A stretch of DNA of 44,759 bases from an uncultured Mollicutes bacterium (GCA_900545015.1 UQXJ01000010.1:1-44759); one strand, 5' to 3'. Counted from the first letter of the stretch, positions 1 to 8,613 are shown. Notes: generated from the letters alone by a model not told the origin. A program made the numbers and translations.

Positions 1-2
1 TA

Positions 3-41
3 GGATTTCTATTTGCTAGAGGATATAAAAGCGAAAAATAA
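3..41 (+). CDS. Possible 3' end of a rightward gene entering the window
   Basis: In frame 3 the first 12 codons read GFLFARGYKSEK and end in TAA at 39-41, just before a strong hairpin at 51-79. That placement fits the tail of a gene whose body lies left of the window and which ends at the shared terminator. The fragment is too short to assign to a family, and an open frame of 12 codons can occur by chance. Confidence 0.3.
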   Translation, partial: GFLFARGYKSEK

Positions 42-50
42 AATAAAATA

Positions 51-85
51 AATGGATTAAGCGATTTGCTTAATCCATTTTTCTT
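51..85. terminator. Bidirectional intrinsic terminator
   Basis: A perfect 12-bp stem (51-62 with 68-79, arm AATGGATTAAGC) closes a 5-nt loop. It is followed by TTTTTCTT on the + strand, and by a T-rich tract on the - strand (complement of 37-50). It sits between a possible rightward gene ending at 41 and the leftward DUF2804 gene ending at 84, so it probably serves both. Confidence 0.8.
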
Positions 86-1073
86 ACCATTTATTTCTAA
101 CTTTTTCTAAGAAACCAACGTCATCATTAAATTTAATTGTTTTATCTTTTACTTTTATAGTTCCGTTAAATTTTCCAAATACTTGATTTTGATCACTAGA
201 AATAATTAAAGCATTTAAATAATCTTTTCTATTAAAAATTGGTGTCATTGTTAGATTTACTGAATCATCCTCACTAACAATTTTTACATCTTTTGAATAA
301 TCGTTTTTGCCTTTTTTATCAACTTGGAAAATAAATTCAACCTCTGGTAATTTATATTTTTCATTATTAAAATAAACAATGTTTTCGTTTTCTTTATTTG
401 TTCCAAATCCATATCCTAAATTGAAGCCAAATAATTTATCATCTTTTATGCTATTTAAACTCGACCAATACCAAGTATTTTTATAAGTCCAAACACCTCT
501 GCCCCAATCAAGTCCGCCAGGTGCTTTAAAATCGATTATTTTTTCATCATAAATAATGGTGCCTTCAGCAAAAAGTAGATTTTCTTTAAGGTTATAATAG
601 AAGTGACGTTTTTTAGCAAAAGGAGTAAGCATATAAATTGTATTATTTGTATTTCCTTTAACATTTAATTTAAAACTAAAGTCCTTTCCTTTAGTGAAAT
701 TCTTAATGTTTCCTTCAATATATTTATTTCCATCCTTTTTTATTATAATGTCGATTTTAAAATCTTTAATTGCTACATGAATATCGCCTTCTTTGCTTGA
801 TGAAGGTAGGACGATTTTTCCCTTAGGTAGATTAATATAAGTTTTAGTTTTAAAGAAATAATTTTTACTAAAATCAATAAAAGTAACACTTACTAAATCC
901 ATGTAAGAATTATAATCAACAGTTATGCATAAGCCATAATCTTTATTTATGAAATGATAATAATCCCGTTCTTTGATTCTGGTTTTTAAGCCTTTAATAT
1001 CGCTTTTATGATATTCGTATTCTTCAAACGAATACCCTTCTTTAACTAAACTGCCGTTATTTAATAATTTCAT
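84..1073 (-). CDS. DUF2804 family protein
   Basis: This 329-residue protein carries the DUF2804 hallmark, a Trp-rich motif with DWGRGVW at residues 189-195 followed by a TWYWSS stretch. No transmembrane segment or signal peptide is visible, and the function of the family is unknown. The start is placed at the ATG at 1073 because GAGGAGAAAG lies just upstream. An ATG six codons further up has no ribosome site. It is the last gene of a leftward operon and overlaps the end of the alcohol dehydrogenase fusion gene by 17 bp, so translation is probably coupled. The neighbours (sugar mutase and membrane-tethered dehydrogenase) hint at envelope or lipid metabolism, but that is inference. Confidence 0.8.
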   Translation of the reverse strand: MKLLNNGSLVKEGYSFEEYEYHKSDIKGLKTRIKERDYYHFINKDYGLCITVDYNSYMDLVSVTFIDFSKNYFFKTKTYINLPKGKIVLPSSSKEGDIHVAIKDFKIDIIIKKDGNKYIEGNIKNFTKGKDFSFKLNVKGNTNNTIYMLTPFAKKRHFYYNLKENLLFAEGTIIYDEKIIDFKAPGGLDWGRGVWTYKNTWYWSSLNSIKDDKLFGFNLGYGFGTNKENENIVYFNNEKYKLPEVEFIFQVDKKGKNDYSKDVKIVSEDDSVNLTMTPIFNRKDYLNALIISSDQNQVFGKFNGTIKVKDKTIKFNDDVGFLEKVRNKW

Positions 1074-2760
1074 TATCTTTCTCCTCAACAATTAAAGTTC
1101 TTAATATTATTTTATATTGTTCTAGGGAGAAAAGAATAGGACAAGGATAGATCTTGATACTTTCTTTATATGCGTGGAGTGCAATTTCATCAATGTCTTC
1201 CTTTTTTAACTCCTTGATCTTAGGAGCAAAGCCAAATTTTTTATTTAATGAATCAATTCTTAAAATTAAATTATAAGCACTTTCGTGTAAATCAGATGTT
1301 TTTTCATCAGTAACTTTGTTATAAAGCTTTCCCATCTTTTTATAAGATTTAAAAATATAATATTTTAAAAATACAGGAAGTAAACGTGCGTTAGTTTCAC
1401 CATGTCCTATATTATATTTTCCACCAAGTGCATGGCTTAAAGCATGAACTGAACCAACAAGTCCTCTATTAAATGCTTTTCCAGCTAAAAATGATGCATA
1501 TAATAACTTAACTTTATATTCAATGTTTGTTGGATCATCATATGCTTTTTCTAAATTATCAAAAATCAATTGAATAGCTTCGACGTTTTCTTTTTTACTA
1601 GCTCGAGAAGCTGTCATATTTAAATAACTTTCAATAGCGTGAGTTAATGCATCCATAGAAGTTGAAGCTAAAATTTTATTTGGTAAATCCAATAATAAAT
1701 TAGGATCTAAAAGTGCTTTACTAGGAAAAATTTTTCCACTTACAATTGCGTATTTTTCATCTTTTTTATCATCTCTAATAACAGAAGCGAAAGTAGTTTC
1801 ACTACCAGTTCCACAAGTTGTTGGAATGGCTGTAATTTTTGGAACTTTATGGAGCACTTTAAAGTATCCTTTATACTTAGAAATTGGTTTTTTAGAATAA
1901 GCAATAACTGCAATTCCTTTAGCACAATCAAGGACACTTCCTCCTCCAATAGCGATAATTTCTTTACAATTATTTTTAATAAAAATATCTTTTCCTTTTT
2001 CAACATTTTCTACTGTTGGATTAGGGCTTACTTCAGAAAACTCTGCAAAAGTGGCCTTTTTTTCGGATAGAAGCTTTTTAATATTTTCAAAATAAGCAGT
2101 TTTTGATAAGTGTCTACCTACAACAAGTAAATAAGAAGTAGGCTTAATTGTGTCTAAAAAATTAGGTGGACAATTATACAAAGTTGGATATTTTGGGATA
2201 TAAAAATAAAGAGCAATTTTTGTCATGAAGTTAATGAAACGATGATAAATAAGTTTAAAGAAATTAAGTTTTACGAATCCACTTGGCTTGACATTAAGAT
2301 AGATTCTTAACATTTCAAGAAGGTGCTTTGGATCAGTTAAATACTTAATTTTTATTTTACTTCCATTAACTAAATAAATAGTGATTCCAGTGTAATTTGT
2401 TATAAGGGAAACATGCTTTCCTTTAGGAGATTCAATTGCATAAACATCACTCCCATTAATAACAACTCTATGTCTTTTATTTTTATTAACAGTAAGTGAA
2501 TTATTTTCATAATTAAATTCGATTTGCCTATTAGGAATAATCAAATAAGCAATAAGAGAGCGCAAAGATAATATAAAGAATAAAGCAAAAATAACTAAAA
2601 ATATGATTGAAAAAATTGAAGTAGGCTTATAAATTAATAAACCAATACTAAAAAATAAGAAAATTGAACTAAATACTAATAATACGATATAAAAGTGAAA
2701 GAATAATTTATCTTTTTTTCCTTTTTCTTCAATGTGCGTAAATAAGTTATTAGTTGTCAT
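1057..2760 (-). CDS. Iron-containing alcohol dehydrogenase with an N-terminal membrane domain
   Basis: This is a 567-residue two-part protein. Residues 1-160 hold hydrophobic helices at about 20-43 and 48-75, then a short beta-rich stretch (about 80-140) like a small membrane-linked PH-type module. Residues 185-567 are a complete group III (iron-dependent) alcohol dehydrogenase. The nucleotide-binding GGGS is at 272-275 and PTTCGTGS at 313-320. Metal ligands are D370, H374, H439 and H453, with the 4- and 14-residue spacings of the FucO family. The enzyme probably reduces an aldehyde or oxidises an alcohol with NAD(P)H at the cytoplasmic membrane face. Family members are normally soluble at about 380-400 residues, so the N-terminal part is unusual. 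The gene overlaps glf upstream by 11 bp (SD AGAGGA) and the DUF2804 gene downstream by 17 bp. The substrate is unknown. Confidence 0.88.
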   Translation of the reverse strand: MTTNNLFTHIEEKGKKDKLFFHFYIVLLVFSSIFLFFSIGLLIYKPTSIFSIIFLVIFALFFILSLRSLIAYLIIPNRQIEFNYENNSLTVNKNKRHRVVINGSDVYAIESPKGKHVSLITNYTGITIYLVNGSKIKIKYLTDPKHLLEMLRIYLNVKPSGFVKLNFFKLIYHRFINFMTKIALYFYIPKYPTLYNCPPNFLDTIKPTSYLLVVGRHLSKTAYFENIKKLLSEKKATFAEFSEVSPNPTVENVEKGKDIFIKNNCKEIIAIGGGSVLDCAKGIAVIAYSKKPISKYKGYFKVLHKVPKITAIPTTCGTGSETTFASVIRDDKKDEKYAIVSGKIFPSKALLDPNLLLDLPNKILASTSMDALTHAIESYLNMTASRASKKENVEAIQLIFDNLEKAYDDPTNIEYKVKLLYASFLAGKAFNRGLVGSVHALSHALGGKYNIGHGETNARLLPVFLKYYIFKSYKKMGKLYNKVTDEKTSDLHESAYNLILRIDSLNKKFGFAPKIKELKKEDIDEIALHAYKESIKIYPCPILFSLEQYKIILRTLIVEEKDNEIIK

Positions 2761-3865
2761 TAATATTTAATTCCTCTTTTGCGTCATCGAGAGCTTTTCT
2801 AACAGTGTCATCCATATCGAAGTATTTATAATCAGCGAGTCTTCCTCCAAAACGGACATTTTTAACGCCTTTAGCAAGTTCTCTATATTTTTCGGCTAAT
2901 TCATTGTTTCTATCATTATTAATAGGATAGAATCTTTCTTTTCCTAAACTATAATCATCTGGATATTCTTTAGTTACATAAGTAACAGGTGATTTATCAT
3001 TTTCAAAATATTTATGTTCAATAATTCTTGTGTAAGGAACTTTATATTCTGTGTAATTTATAACACAATTTTTTTGATAAAATTCTTTTTTATGTCTTTC
3101 TAATTCAAATCTTAATGAACGATATTCCAAATCACCAAGTTTATAATCGAAAAACTCGTCGATTGGACCAGTATAAATGATTTTATCTGCTAATTTTTCA
3201 AGCTCTTCACGATTTTTTAAAAAATCAGTATTAAGCATTAAATCAGCACCTTCAATAAGTTTTTCTATTAAAAGTGTATATCCACCAATTGGAATGCCTT
3301 GATAAATATCATTGAAGTAGTTGTTGTTATATTCAAATCTTAAAGGAATTCTTTTAATAATGAAACTTGGAAGTTCAGTAGCTTTTCTGCCCCATTGTTT
3401 TTCTGTATATCCTTTAATAAGGCGCTCATAAATTGTTCTACCAACTAATGAAATGGCTTGTTCTTCAAGATTTTTAGGCTCTTTTATGTTTTCTTTTTTA
3501 ACTTCTTCTTCGATTTTTGCTTTTGCTTCATCAGCTGTAGTAACACCCCAAATTTCTTTAAAGGTATTCATATTAAAAGGAAGATGATAATAATTACCTT
3601 TATAATTTGCTAAAGGAGAATTAATAAAATCATTAAATTTAACTAAATTATTTACGTAATCCCAAACTTCTTTATCAGAAGTATGAAAAATATGTGCACC
3701 ATATAAGTGAACATCAATATTATCCATTTTTTTAGTATAAATATTTCCACCTATATGGTCTCTTTTTTCAACTATAAGTACTTTTTTTCCATTTTTTATT
3801 AGTTCATGAGCAAAAGTAGCTCCATATAAGCCTGAACCAACAATTAAATAATCGAATTTTTTCAT
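2750..3865 (-). CDS. glf: UDP-galactopyranose mutase
   Basis: A 371-residue flavoprotein that interconverts UDP-galactopyranose and UDP-galactofuranose, the donor for galactofuranose in surface glycans. The N-terminal dinucleotide-binding fold reads DYLIVGSGLYGA (5-16), followed by EKRDHIGGN and the family motif YGAHIFHT. Length matches bacterial Glf (about 365-390). It is the first gene of a leftward operon. No Shine-Dalgarno precedes the ATG, and the -10 box ends 6 nt before it, so the mRNA is probably leaderless. Its presence argues that the cell makes Galf-containing glycolipid or polysaccharide. No Galf transferase lies in the window. Confidence 0.95.
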   Translation of the reverse strand: MKKFDYLIVGSGLYGATFAHELIKNGKKVLIVEKRDHIGGNIYTKKMDNIDVHLYGAHIFHTSDKEVWDYVNNLVKFNDFINSPLANYKGNYYHLPFNMNTFKEIWGVTTADEAKAKIEEEVKKENIKEPKNLEEQAISLVGRTIYERLIKGYTEKQWGRKATELPSFIIKRIPLRFEYNNNYFNDIYQGIPIGGYTLLIEKLIEGADLMLNTDFLKNREELEKLADKIIYTGPIDEFFDYKLGDLEYRSLRFELERHKKEFYQKNCVINYTEYKVPYTRIIEHKYFENDKSPVTYVTKEYPDDYSLGKERFYPINNDRNNELAEKYRELAKGVKNVRFGGRLADYKYFDMDDTVRKALDDAKEELNINDN

Positions 3866-3871
3866 GAAATA

Positions 3872-3900
3872 ATTATATCAAAAAGGCTAAATGGTGTCGA
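3872..3900 (-). promoter_or_regulatory. Promoter of the glf operon, probably leaderless
   Basis: Read on the - strand: TCGACA (3895-3900), a 17-nt spacer, then TATAAT (3872-3877). Only 6 nt separate the -10 box from the glf ATG, so transcription should begin at or next to the start codon. Confidence 0.65.
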
Positions 3901-3964
3901 AATAAGTTTTTATATGTTTACATATTGCAATTTCAACAAAATTTTCAGTTAATTTTCAAAAAAA

Positions 3965-3994
3965 TTGTCATAATTAGTTCGAGGTGTGTATAAT
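3965..3994 (+). promoter_or_regulatory. Promoter of the response regulator gene, probably leaderless
   Basis: TTGTCA (3965-3970), an 18-nt spacer and TATAAT (3989-3994), followed 8 nt later by the ATG at 4003. A GAGGTG lies inside the promoter spacer, too far upstream to be transcribed if this -10 is used. Confidence 0.6.
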
Positions 3995-4002
3995 TTTCAT
4001 AT

Positions 4003-4692
4003 ATGGAAAGAGCTGGCAAAGTTGTATTAATCATTGAAGACGACAAAGGAATTCAATCAAAAGTCAAAAATGATTTAAAAGAAAAAGGTTATAAAGTCGC
4101 ATATGTAAATAGTGCGCAAGAAGGAATTGACTACTGTATTAAAAATGTTGTAGACATCGTATTAATGGATTTAAACCTTCCTGATAGAGATGGAATGTAT
4201 GTTATCGAAACTATAAGATCTTTTAATAACGTATTGCCAATTATTGTTTTATCCAATAGAAGTACAACTGAAGTTAAAGTCCTTGCGTTAGATGCCGGCG
4301 CTAACGATTACATGACTAAACCATTCAATGTAAACGAACTTTACGCACGAATGAGAAAAGAACTTAGATACATTGCTGAAGAAGAAAAACACTTATTTAT
4401 AAATGGTAATTTAGCTATCGATTATGATGCAAAAACTATTTTTATTAATGGTGTTGAAGTGCATTTCACAAATTTTGAATATAAAATTGTAGTATTACTT
4501 GCCTATAACTTAGGTAAAACCCTTACATATGATTACATAATTAATCATGTTTGGGGAAAAGATGGGCAAGATCAAAATGGCTTAAGAGTATTTATGGCCG
4601 GTATTAGAAGGAAGACAAGTAAAGGCGGAAAATCATCAAAACTTATTCGTACCGATATTGGTATTGGATATAGAATGAACAAAATTAGTTAA
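4003..4692 (+). CDS. OmpR/KdpE-type response regulator
   Basis: A 229-residue DNA-binding response regulator. The receiver domain (about 1-122) has the acidic pocket IEDD (11-14), phospho-acceptor D56 in LMDLNLPDRDG, switch residue S84 and conserved K106 in MTKPF. The C-terminal winged helix (about 130-229) shows VWGK and the RxFMAGIRRK recognition region. The receiver resembles KdpE (PIIVLSNRSTTEVKVLALDAG), but that alone does not prove control of potassium uptake. No histidine kinase gene is adjacent. The next gene encodes a small membrane protein without kinase motifs, so this regulator is an orphan here. It has its own promoter and no ribosome-binding site. Confidence 0.9.
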   Translation: MERAGKVVLIIEDDKGIQSKVKNDLKEKGYKVAYVNSAQEGIDYCIKNVVDIVLMDLNLPDRDGMYVIETIRSFNNVLPIIVLSNRSTTEVKVLALDAGANDYMTKPFNVNELYARMRKELRYIAEEEKHLFINGNLAIDYDAKTIFINGVEVHFTNFEYKIVVLLAYNLGKTLTYDYIINHVWGKDGQDQNGLRVFMAGIRRKTSKGGKSSKLIRTDIGIGYRMNKIS

Positions 4693-4700
4693 TTAAATAA

Positions 4701-5135
4701 ATGAAAAATTTCTTAGGTAGAATCTTAATTTTAGTTACATCCACTGTAAACATTGTTTTAAGCATAGTAATGATTTCAATACTATCTTTTTATTTATGGT
4801 CTAATACTGAGAATTTCTTATCTTCAATGACTGGAGCGAATTGCCCAGTTAATATTTTTGAATTTAGTTTACATATTTTTACAATATTATTCTTTATTTA
4901 TGTCACAATTTGGTGCTTAAAAAACATTGCAAAAGGCAAAAGTATGAAAAACGCTTTAATAGGAACATCAGTTTTATTAGGCGTAATTATATTGAATTTC
5001 TGCACACACTTATTCGTACCTAACGTATTTATTTTTAGCTTAGGTGCGTTTATAAGTACTTCGGTAACTCAAATTGTTACAACCTCGCTTTTAATAATTG
5101 GCTGTTACTTTAATTTTTACCGTGATTGCAGGTAA
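4701..5135 (+). CDS. Small four-helix membrane protein, unknown function
   Basis: A 144-residue hydrophobic protein with four likely membrane helices (about 8-32, 52-73, 84-105 and 112-137) joined by short loops. A short KNIAKGKSMKN basic loop lies between helices 2 and 3, suggesting it faces the cytoplasm. I recognise no family. The ATG lies 8 nt after the response regulator stop and has no Shine-Dalgarno, so it is probably co-transcribed and translated by reinitiation. An accessory or sensor role with the regulator is possible but unsupported. The DUF2975 superfamily, which often accompanies small regulators and has the same four-helix layout, is an alternative. Confidence 0.6.
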   Translation: MKNFLGRILILVTSTVNIVLSIVMISILSFYLWSNTENFLSSMTGANCPVNIFEFSLHIFTILFFIYVTIWCLKNIAKGKSMKNALIGTSVLLGVIILNFCTHLFVPNVFIFSLGAFISTSVTQIVTTSLLIIGCYFNFYRDCR

Positions 5136-5141
5136 TTTAAT

Positions 5142-5157
5142 CTGAAAGCGCTTTCAG
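5142..5157. promoter_or_regulatory. CcpA-type cre operator upstream of rex-adhE
   Basis: CTGAAAGCGCTTTCAG is a perfect 16-bp palindrome. Its core TGAAAGCGCTTTCA fits the catabolite responsive element consensus of low-GC Gram-positives at every position. It lies 86 bp before the rex ATG. Because TATTTTTTTA follows, a weak hairpin terminator for the gene ending at 5135 is an alternative, but the stem is only 6 bp with a GCGC loop. Confidence 0.65.
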
Positions 5158-5211
5158 TATTTTTTTACTGAATAGTACTTTATTTTTAGGGAGATATCCT
5201 TTATTATTTAT

Positions 5212-5229
5212 TCGGTAAATAAATACCGA
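5212..5229. promoter_or_regulatory. Inverted repeat next to the rex start, possible Rex operator
   Basis: TCGGTA-AATAAA-TACCGA forms an 18-bp inverted repeat ending 13 bp before the rex ATG. The A/T core AAATAAAT matches the centre of known Rex boxes (TTGTGAAATAAATTTCACAA-like), but the outer arms differ. Position and symmetry suggest autoregulation by Rex; this is inference. Confidence 0.45.
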
Positions 5230-5242
5230 TTTGGGAAAAATT

Positions 5243-5890
5243 ATGAAATCAAAAGAATTAACGAAAAACCAATTACGTAGATTACCTACCTACCTTCACC
5301 TCCTTCGTGACTTAAAGTCAAATGGAGTTGATTTTATTACTTGTCAAACTATTGCTGATGATCTAGAGCTCAACAAAGAACAAGTAAGAAAAGATATTGC
5401 TTTAATTAGTTCTATTGATGGAGTACCAAATAGGGGAAGAGATATTGATATCTTAATTAAAGATGTCGAAACTATCTTAGGTTATCGAACAATAACAAAC
5501 GCTGTTATTGTTGGCGTCGGAAGCCTTGGCAGAGCATTACTTGCTTATAAAGGATTTGAAAACTATGGCCTTAATATTGTTGCTGCCTTTGATTTATATG
5601 GCGATAAAGAAATCAACGGCAAACATGTTTATGACATGAACAATCTTACAAAAGAAACACTTAAGAAGTTGAACGCAGAAATTGGTATCATTACTGTTCC
5701 AGATAACGCAGCACAAGAAGTTGCTGATAAGTTGATTGATGCAAAAGTTCAAGGAATTTGGAATTTTGCTCCATCTAAAATCAATGTTCCTAAAAATATC
5801 ATTTTAAGTAACATTGACTTAGCTGCATCTTTAGCTGTTTTATCTCATGAACTTTACCTTAAAGAGATAAAGGAGAAAAAGAATGGATAA
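5243..5890 (+). CDS. rex: Redox-sensing transcriptional repressor Rex
   Basis: A 215-residue repressor that senses the NADH/NAD+ ratio and controls fermentation genes. The N-terminal winged helix (about 1-80) reads LTKNQLRRLPTYLHLLRDL, then LNKEQVRKDIALIS. The Rossmann NAD(H)-binding domain begins with AVIVGVGSLGRALL (GxGxxG at 91-96). Length fits Rex (about 210-215). The ATG at 5243 is preferred over an in-frame TTG at 5231, which would fall against the inverted repeat and add four unconserved residues. Its 3' end overlaps adhE by 8 bp, so regulator and likely target form one transcript. A cre site and a possible Rex box lie upstream. Confidence 0.95.
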   Translation: MKSKELTKNQLRRLPTYLHLLRDLKSNGVDFITCQTIADDLELNKEQVRKDIALISSIDGVPNRGRDIDILIKDVETILGYRTITNAVIVGVGSLGRALLAYKGFENYGLNIVAAFDLYGDKEINGKHVYDMNNLTKETLKKLNAEIGIITVPDNAAQEVADKLIDAKVQGIWNFAPSKINVPKNIILSNIDLAASLAVLSHELYLKEIKEKKNG

Positions 5891-8507
5891 AGTTTTAGAT
5901 CCAAAAGCATGTCAAGAAGTTGATGAATTAGTACAAAAAGGTCTCGTAGCACTTGAAGAATTTAGAAAATTAAACCAAGAACAAGTCGATTATATTGTTG
6001 CAAAAGTATCAACAAGTGTTTTAGACCGCCACGAATATCTTGCACGTATTGCTGTTGAAGAAACAGGAAGAGGTGTATTCGAAGATAAATGTACAAAAAA
6101 CTTATTCGCATGCGAATATATTACTAATGCAATGAGACATTTAAAAACAGTTGGCATTATCAGTGATGACCCAGTTACAGGAATTACTGAAGTTGCTGAT
6201 CCACTTGGTGTTATTGCTGGTGTTACTCCAGTTACAAACCCAACAAGTACTGTTATCTTTAAATCATTAATTAGTTTAAAAACAAGAAACCCTATAATTT
6301 TCGGTTTCCATCCAAATGCCCAAAAATGCTGTGTTGAAACTGCAAAAATTATTGAAGAAGCTGCTGTTAAAGCTGGCGCTCCAAAAAATTGCGTTCAATT
6401 TATTGCTCACCCATCACTTGATGCAACAACTGCATTAATGCAACACCCAGGTGTCGCATGTATTCTTGCTACTGGTGGTAATGCAATGGTTAAAGCTGCT
6501 TATAGCTGTGGAAAACCTGCACTTGGTGTTGGAGCTGGTAACGTTCCTGCTTATGTTGAAAAAACATGTAATGTTGCTCAAGCTGCAAATGATATTTTAA
6601 TGTCAAAATCATTCGATAATGGTATGGTTTGTGCTTCAGAACAAGCTGCTATTATTGATAAAGAAATTTATAAAGAATTTATCGATGATATTAAAAAATA
6701 TGGTGCATATCTTTGTAATAAAGAAGAAAAAGCTAAACTTGAAAAATATATGTTCCAACCAAATAAAGATGGTGTTGTAACAGGCGTTTTCCCAGGATTA
6801 GTTGGTCACCCAGCATGGGAAATTGCTCATAATGCTGGATTTGAAGTACCACATGATACTCCAATTTTAATGGCTGAATGTTCAAAAGTTGGACCTGAAG
6901 AACCATTAACAAGAGAAAAACTTTCACCTGTACTTGCTTTAATTAAATCAAATTCAACAGAAGATGGTTTCAATAAAGCAGAAGCAATGGTTGAATTCAA
7001 TGGTTTAGGTCACAGTGCATGTATTCATACAAAAGATAAAAACTTAGTCGATGCTTTCGGTGTTAAAATGAAAGCATGTAGAATTATTTGGAATTCACCT
7101 ACTACATTTGGTGGTATTGGTAATATTTATAACTCATTCTTACCTTCAATGACTTTAGGATGTGGTTCTTATGGTCATAATAGTGTTAGCGGAAACGTTA
7201 GTGCTGTTAATTTAATCAACATTAAGAGAATTGGCAAGAGGAGAAATAATATGCAATGGTTTAAAATTCCAAGCAAGATTTACATTGAAAGAAACAGTAT
7301 CCAATATTTAAAGGATGCTAAAAACGTTAATAAAGCATTTATTGTTACAGATAAATCAATGGTTCAACTTGGATTCTTACAAAAAATCCTTGATCAATTA
7401 AGAGCTAGAAGAAATAACGTTGAAATTCAATTATTTACAGATGTCGAACCAGATCCAGATATTTCAACTGTTAGAAAAGGTTGTGAATTAATGAGATCAT
7501 TCGAACCAGATACAATTATTGCTTTAGGTGGTGGTTCTTCAATGGACGCTGCTAAAGGTATGTGGTTATTCTATGAAAATCCAGAAGTTAATTTCGATGA
7601 TTTAAAACAAAAATTCATGGATATCAGAAAGAGAGCATTCAAATATCCTGAACTTGGAAAGAAAACAAAACTTATTTGTATTCCAACAACATCAGGTACA
7701 GGTAGTGAAGTTACTCCATTCGCTGTTATATCAGATAAAGCAAATAACATTAAATATCCATTAACAGACTACTCATTAACTCCAACAATCGCTATTGTTG
7801 ATGCTGAATTTACAACAAATTTACCTGCTTCAGTTACAGCTGATACAGGACTTGATGTCTTAACTCACGCACTTGAAGCTTATGTTTCAATGCTTGCTAC
7901 AGACTATACAGATGCTTTAGCAATTCAAGCTGCACAAATGGTCTTCAAATACTTACCAAGATGTGTTAAAAACGGCAAAAACGACTTAGAAGCTAGAGAA
8001 AAAATGCATAACGCTTCAACTATGGCAGGTATGGCATTCGCTAATGCTTTCCTTGGTATGAATCACTCAATGGCTCATAAAGTTGGTGGTATGTATCACG
8101 TTCCACATGGAAGAGCTAATGCAATCTTATTACCATTTACAATTATGTATAATGGTGAAGTCCCACAAAAACTTAGTACATGGCCAAAATACAATGTCTA
8201 TGATGCAAATGAAAGATATGCAAATATCGCTAGATTAATTGGACTTAAATTTAATACTGTTGAAGAAGGTGTTAGAGCACTTGCTGATGCTGTTTATGAT
8301 TTAGGTATTGAATGTGGTGAAAAGATGAACTTCAAAGCAGAAGGAATCGATGAAAAACAATGGATGAGCACTGCTGAAGAATTATCATATAGAGCATACG
8401 AAGATCAATGTACACCAGCTAACCCAAGAATTCCTATGGTTAAAGACATGGAAGAAATTCTTAAAGAAGCTTATACAGGTTACGTTAAAGGAAAAACAAA
8501 GATCTAA
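5883..8507 (+). CDS. adhE: Bifunctional aldehyde-alcohol dehydrogenase AdhE
   Basis: An 874-residue fusion enzyme converting acetyl-CoA to acetaldehyde and then ethanol, consuming two NADH. The aldehyde dehydrogenase half (1-445) has the catalytic Cys at C250 in NGMVCASEQA. The linker and iron-dependent alcohol dehydrogenase half (457-874) carries GGGSSMDAAKG, PTTSGTGSE and metal ligands D658, H662, H728 and H742. Length and order match AdhE from other anaerobes, which forms spirosomes. AAAGGAG precedes the ATG and the gene overlaps rex by 8 bp. An internal AAGAGGAGAAATAAT-ATG sits at the domain junction (ATG at 7251). A terminator follows at 8533. Likely control is repression by Rex at low NADH plus CcpA. 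Confidence 0.97.
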   Translation: MDKVLDPKACQEVDELVQKGLVALEEFRKLNQEQVDYIVAKVSTSVLDRHEYLARIAVEETGRGVFEDKCTKNLFACEYITNAMRHLKTVGIISDDPVTGITEVADPLGVIAGVTPVTNPTSTVIFKSLISLKTRNPIIFGFHPNAQKCCVETAKIIEEAAVKAGAPKNCVQFIAHPSLDATTALMQHPGVACILATGGNAMVKAAYSCGKPALGVGAGNVPAYVEKTCNVAQAANDILMSKSFDNGMVCASEQAAIIDKEIYKEFIDDIKKYGAYLCNKEEKAKLEKYMFQPNKDGVVTGVFPGLVGHPAWEIAHNAGFEVPHDTPILMAECSKVGPEEPLTREKLSPVLALIKSNSTEDGFNKAEAMVEFNGLGHSACIHTKDKNLVDAFGVKMKACRIIWNSPTTFGGIGNIYNSFLPSMTLGCGSYGHNSVSGNVSAVNLINIKRIGKRRNNMQWFKIPSKIYIERNSIQYLKDAKNVNKAFIVTDKSMVQLGFLQKILDQLRARRNNVEIQLFTDVEPDPDISTVRKGCELMRSFEPDTIIALGGGSSMDAAKGMWLFYENPEVNFDDLKQKFMDIRKRAFKYPELGKKTKLICIPTTSGTGSEVTPFAVISDKANNIKYPLTDYSLTPTIAIVDAEFTTNLPASVTADTGLDVLTHALEAYVSMLATDYTDALAIQAAQMVFKYLPRCVKNGKNDLEAREKMHNASTMAGMAFANAFLGMNHSMAHKVGGMYHVPHGRANAILLPFTIMYNGEVPQKLSTWPKYNVYDANERYANIARLIGLKFNTVEEGVRALADAVYDLGIECGEKMNFKAEGIDEKQWMSTAEELSYRAYEDQCTPANPRIPMVKDMEEILKEAYTGYVKGKTKI

Positions 8508-8532
8508 TAATTGAACTTTATTATGATTTTAA

Positions 8533-8562
8533 GGCACTATAGTAAATACTATAGTGCTTTTT
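8533..8562 (+). terminator. Intrinsic terminator after adhE
   Basis: A perfect 10-bp stem (GCACTATAGT at 8534-8543 with 8548-8557) closes an AAAT loop and is followed by TTTTT. It ends the rex-adhE operon and separates it from the hydrogenase gene. Confidence 0.9.
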
Positions 8563-8613
8563 AACTCCAAAATGCTAAAATACATCCATAAATGAGAGCA
8601 AAGGAGTTTTAAG

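Noticed and set aside
84..3865. Shadow open frames on the opposite strand of glf and adhE genes
   Set aside because: They lack ribosome sites and domain features and overlap clear genes completely.
3965..4002. GAGGTG as ribosome site for the response regulator
   Set aside because: It lies 17 nt before the ATG and upstream of the best -10 box, so it would not be in the mRNA.
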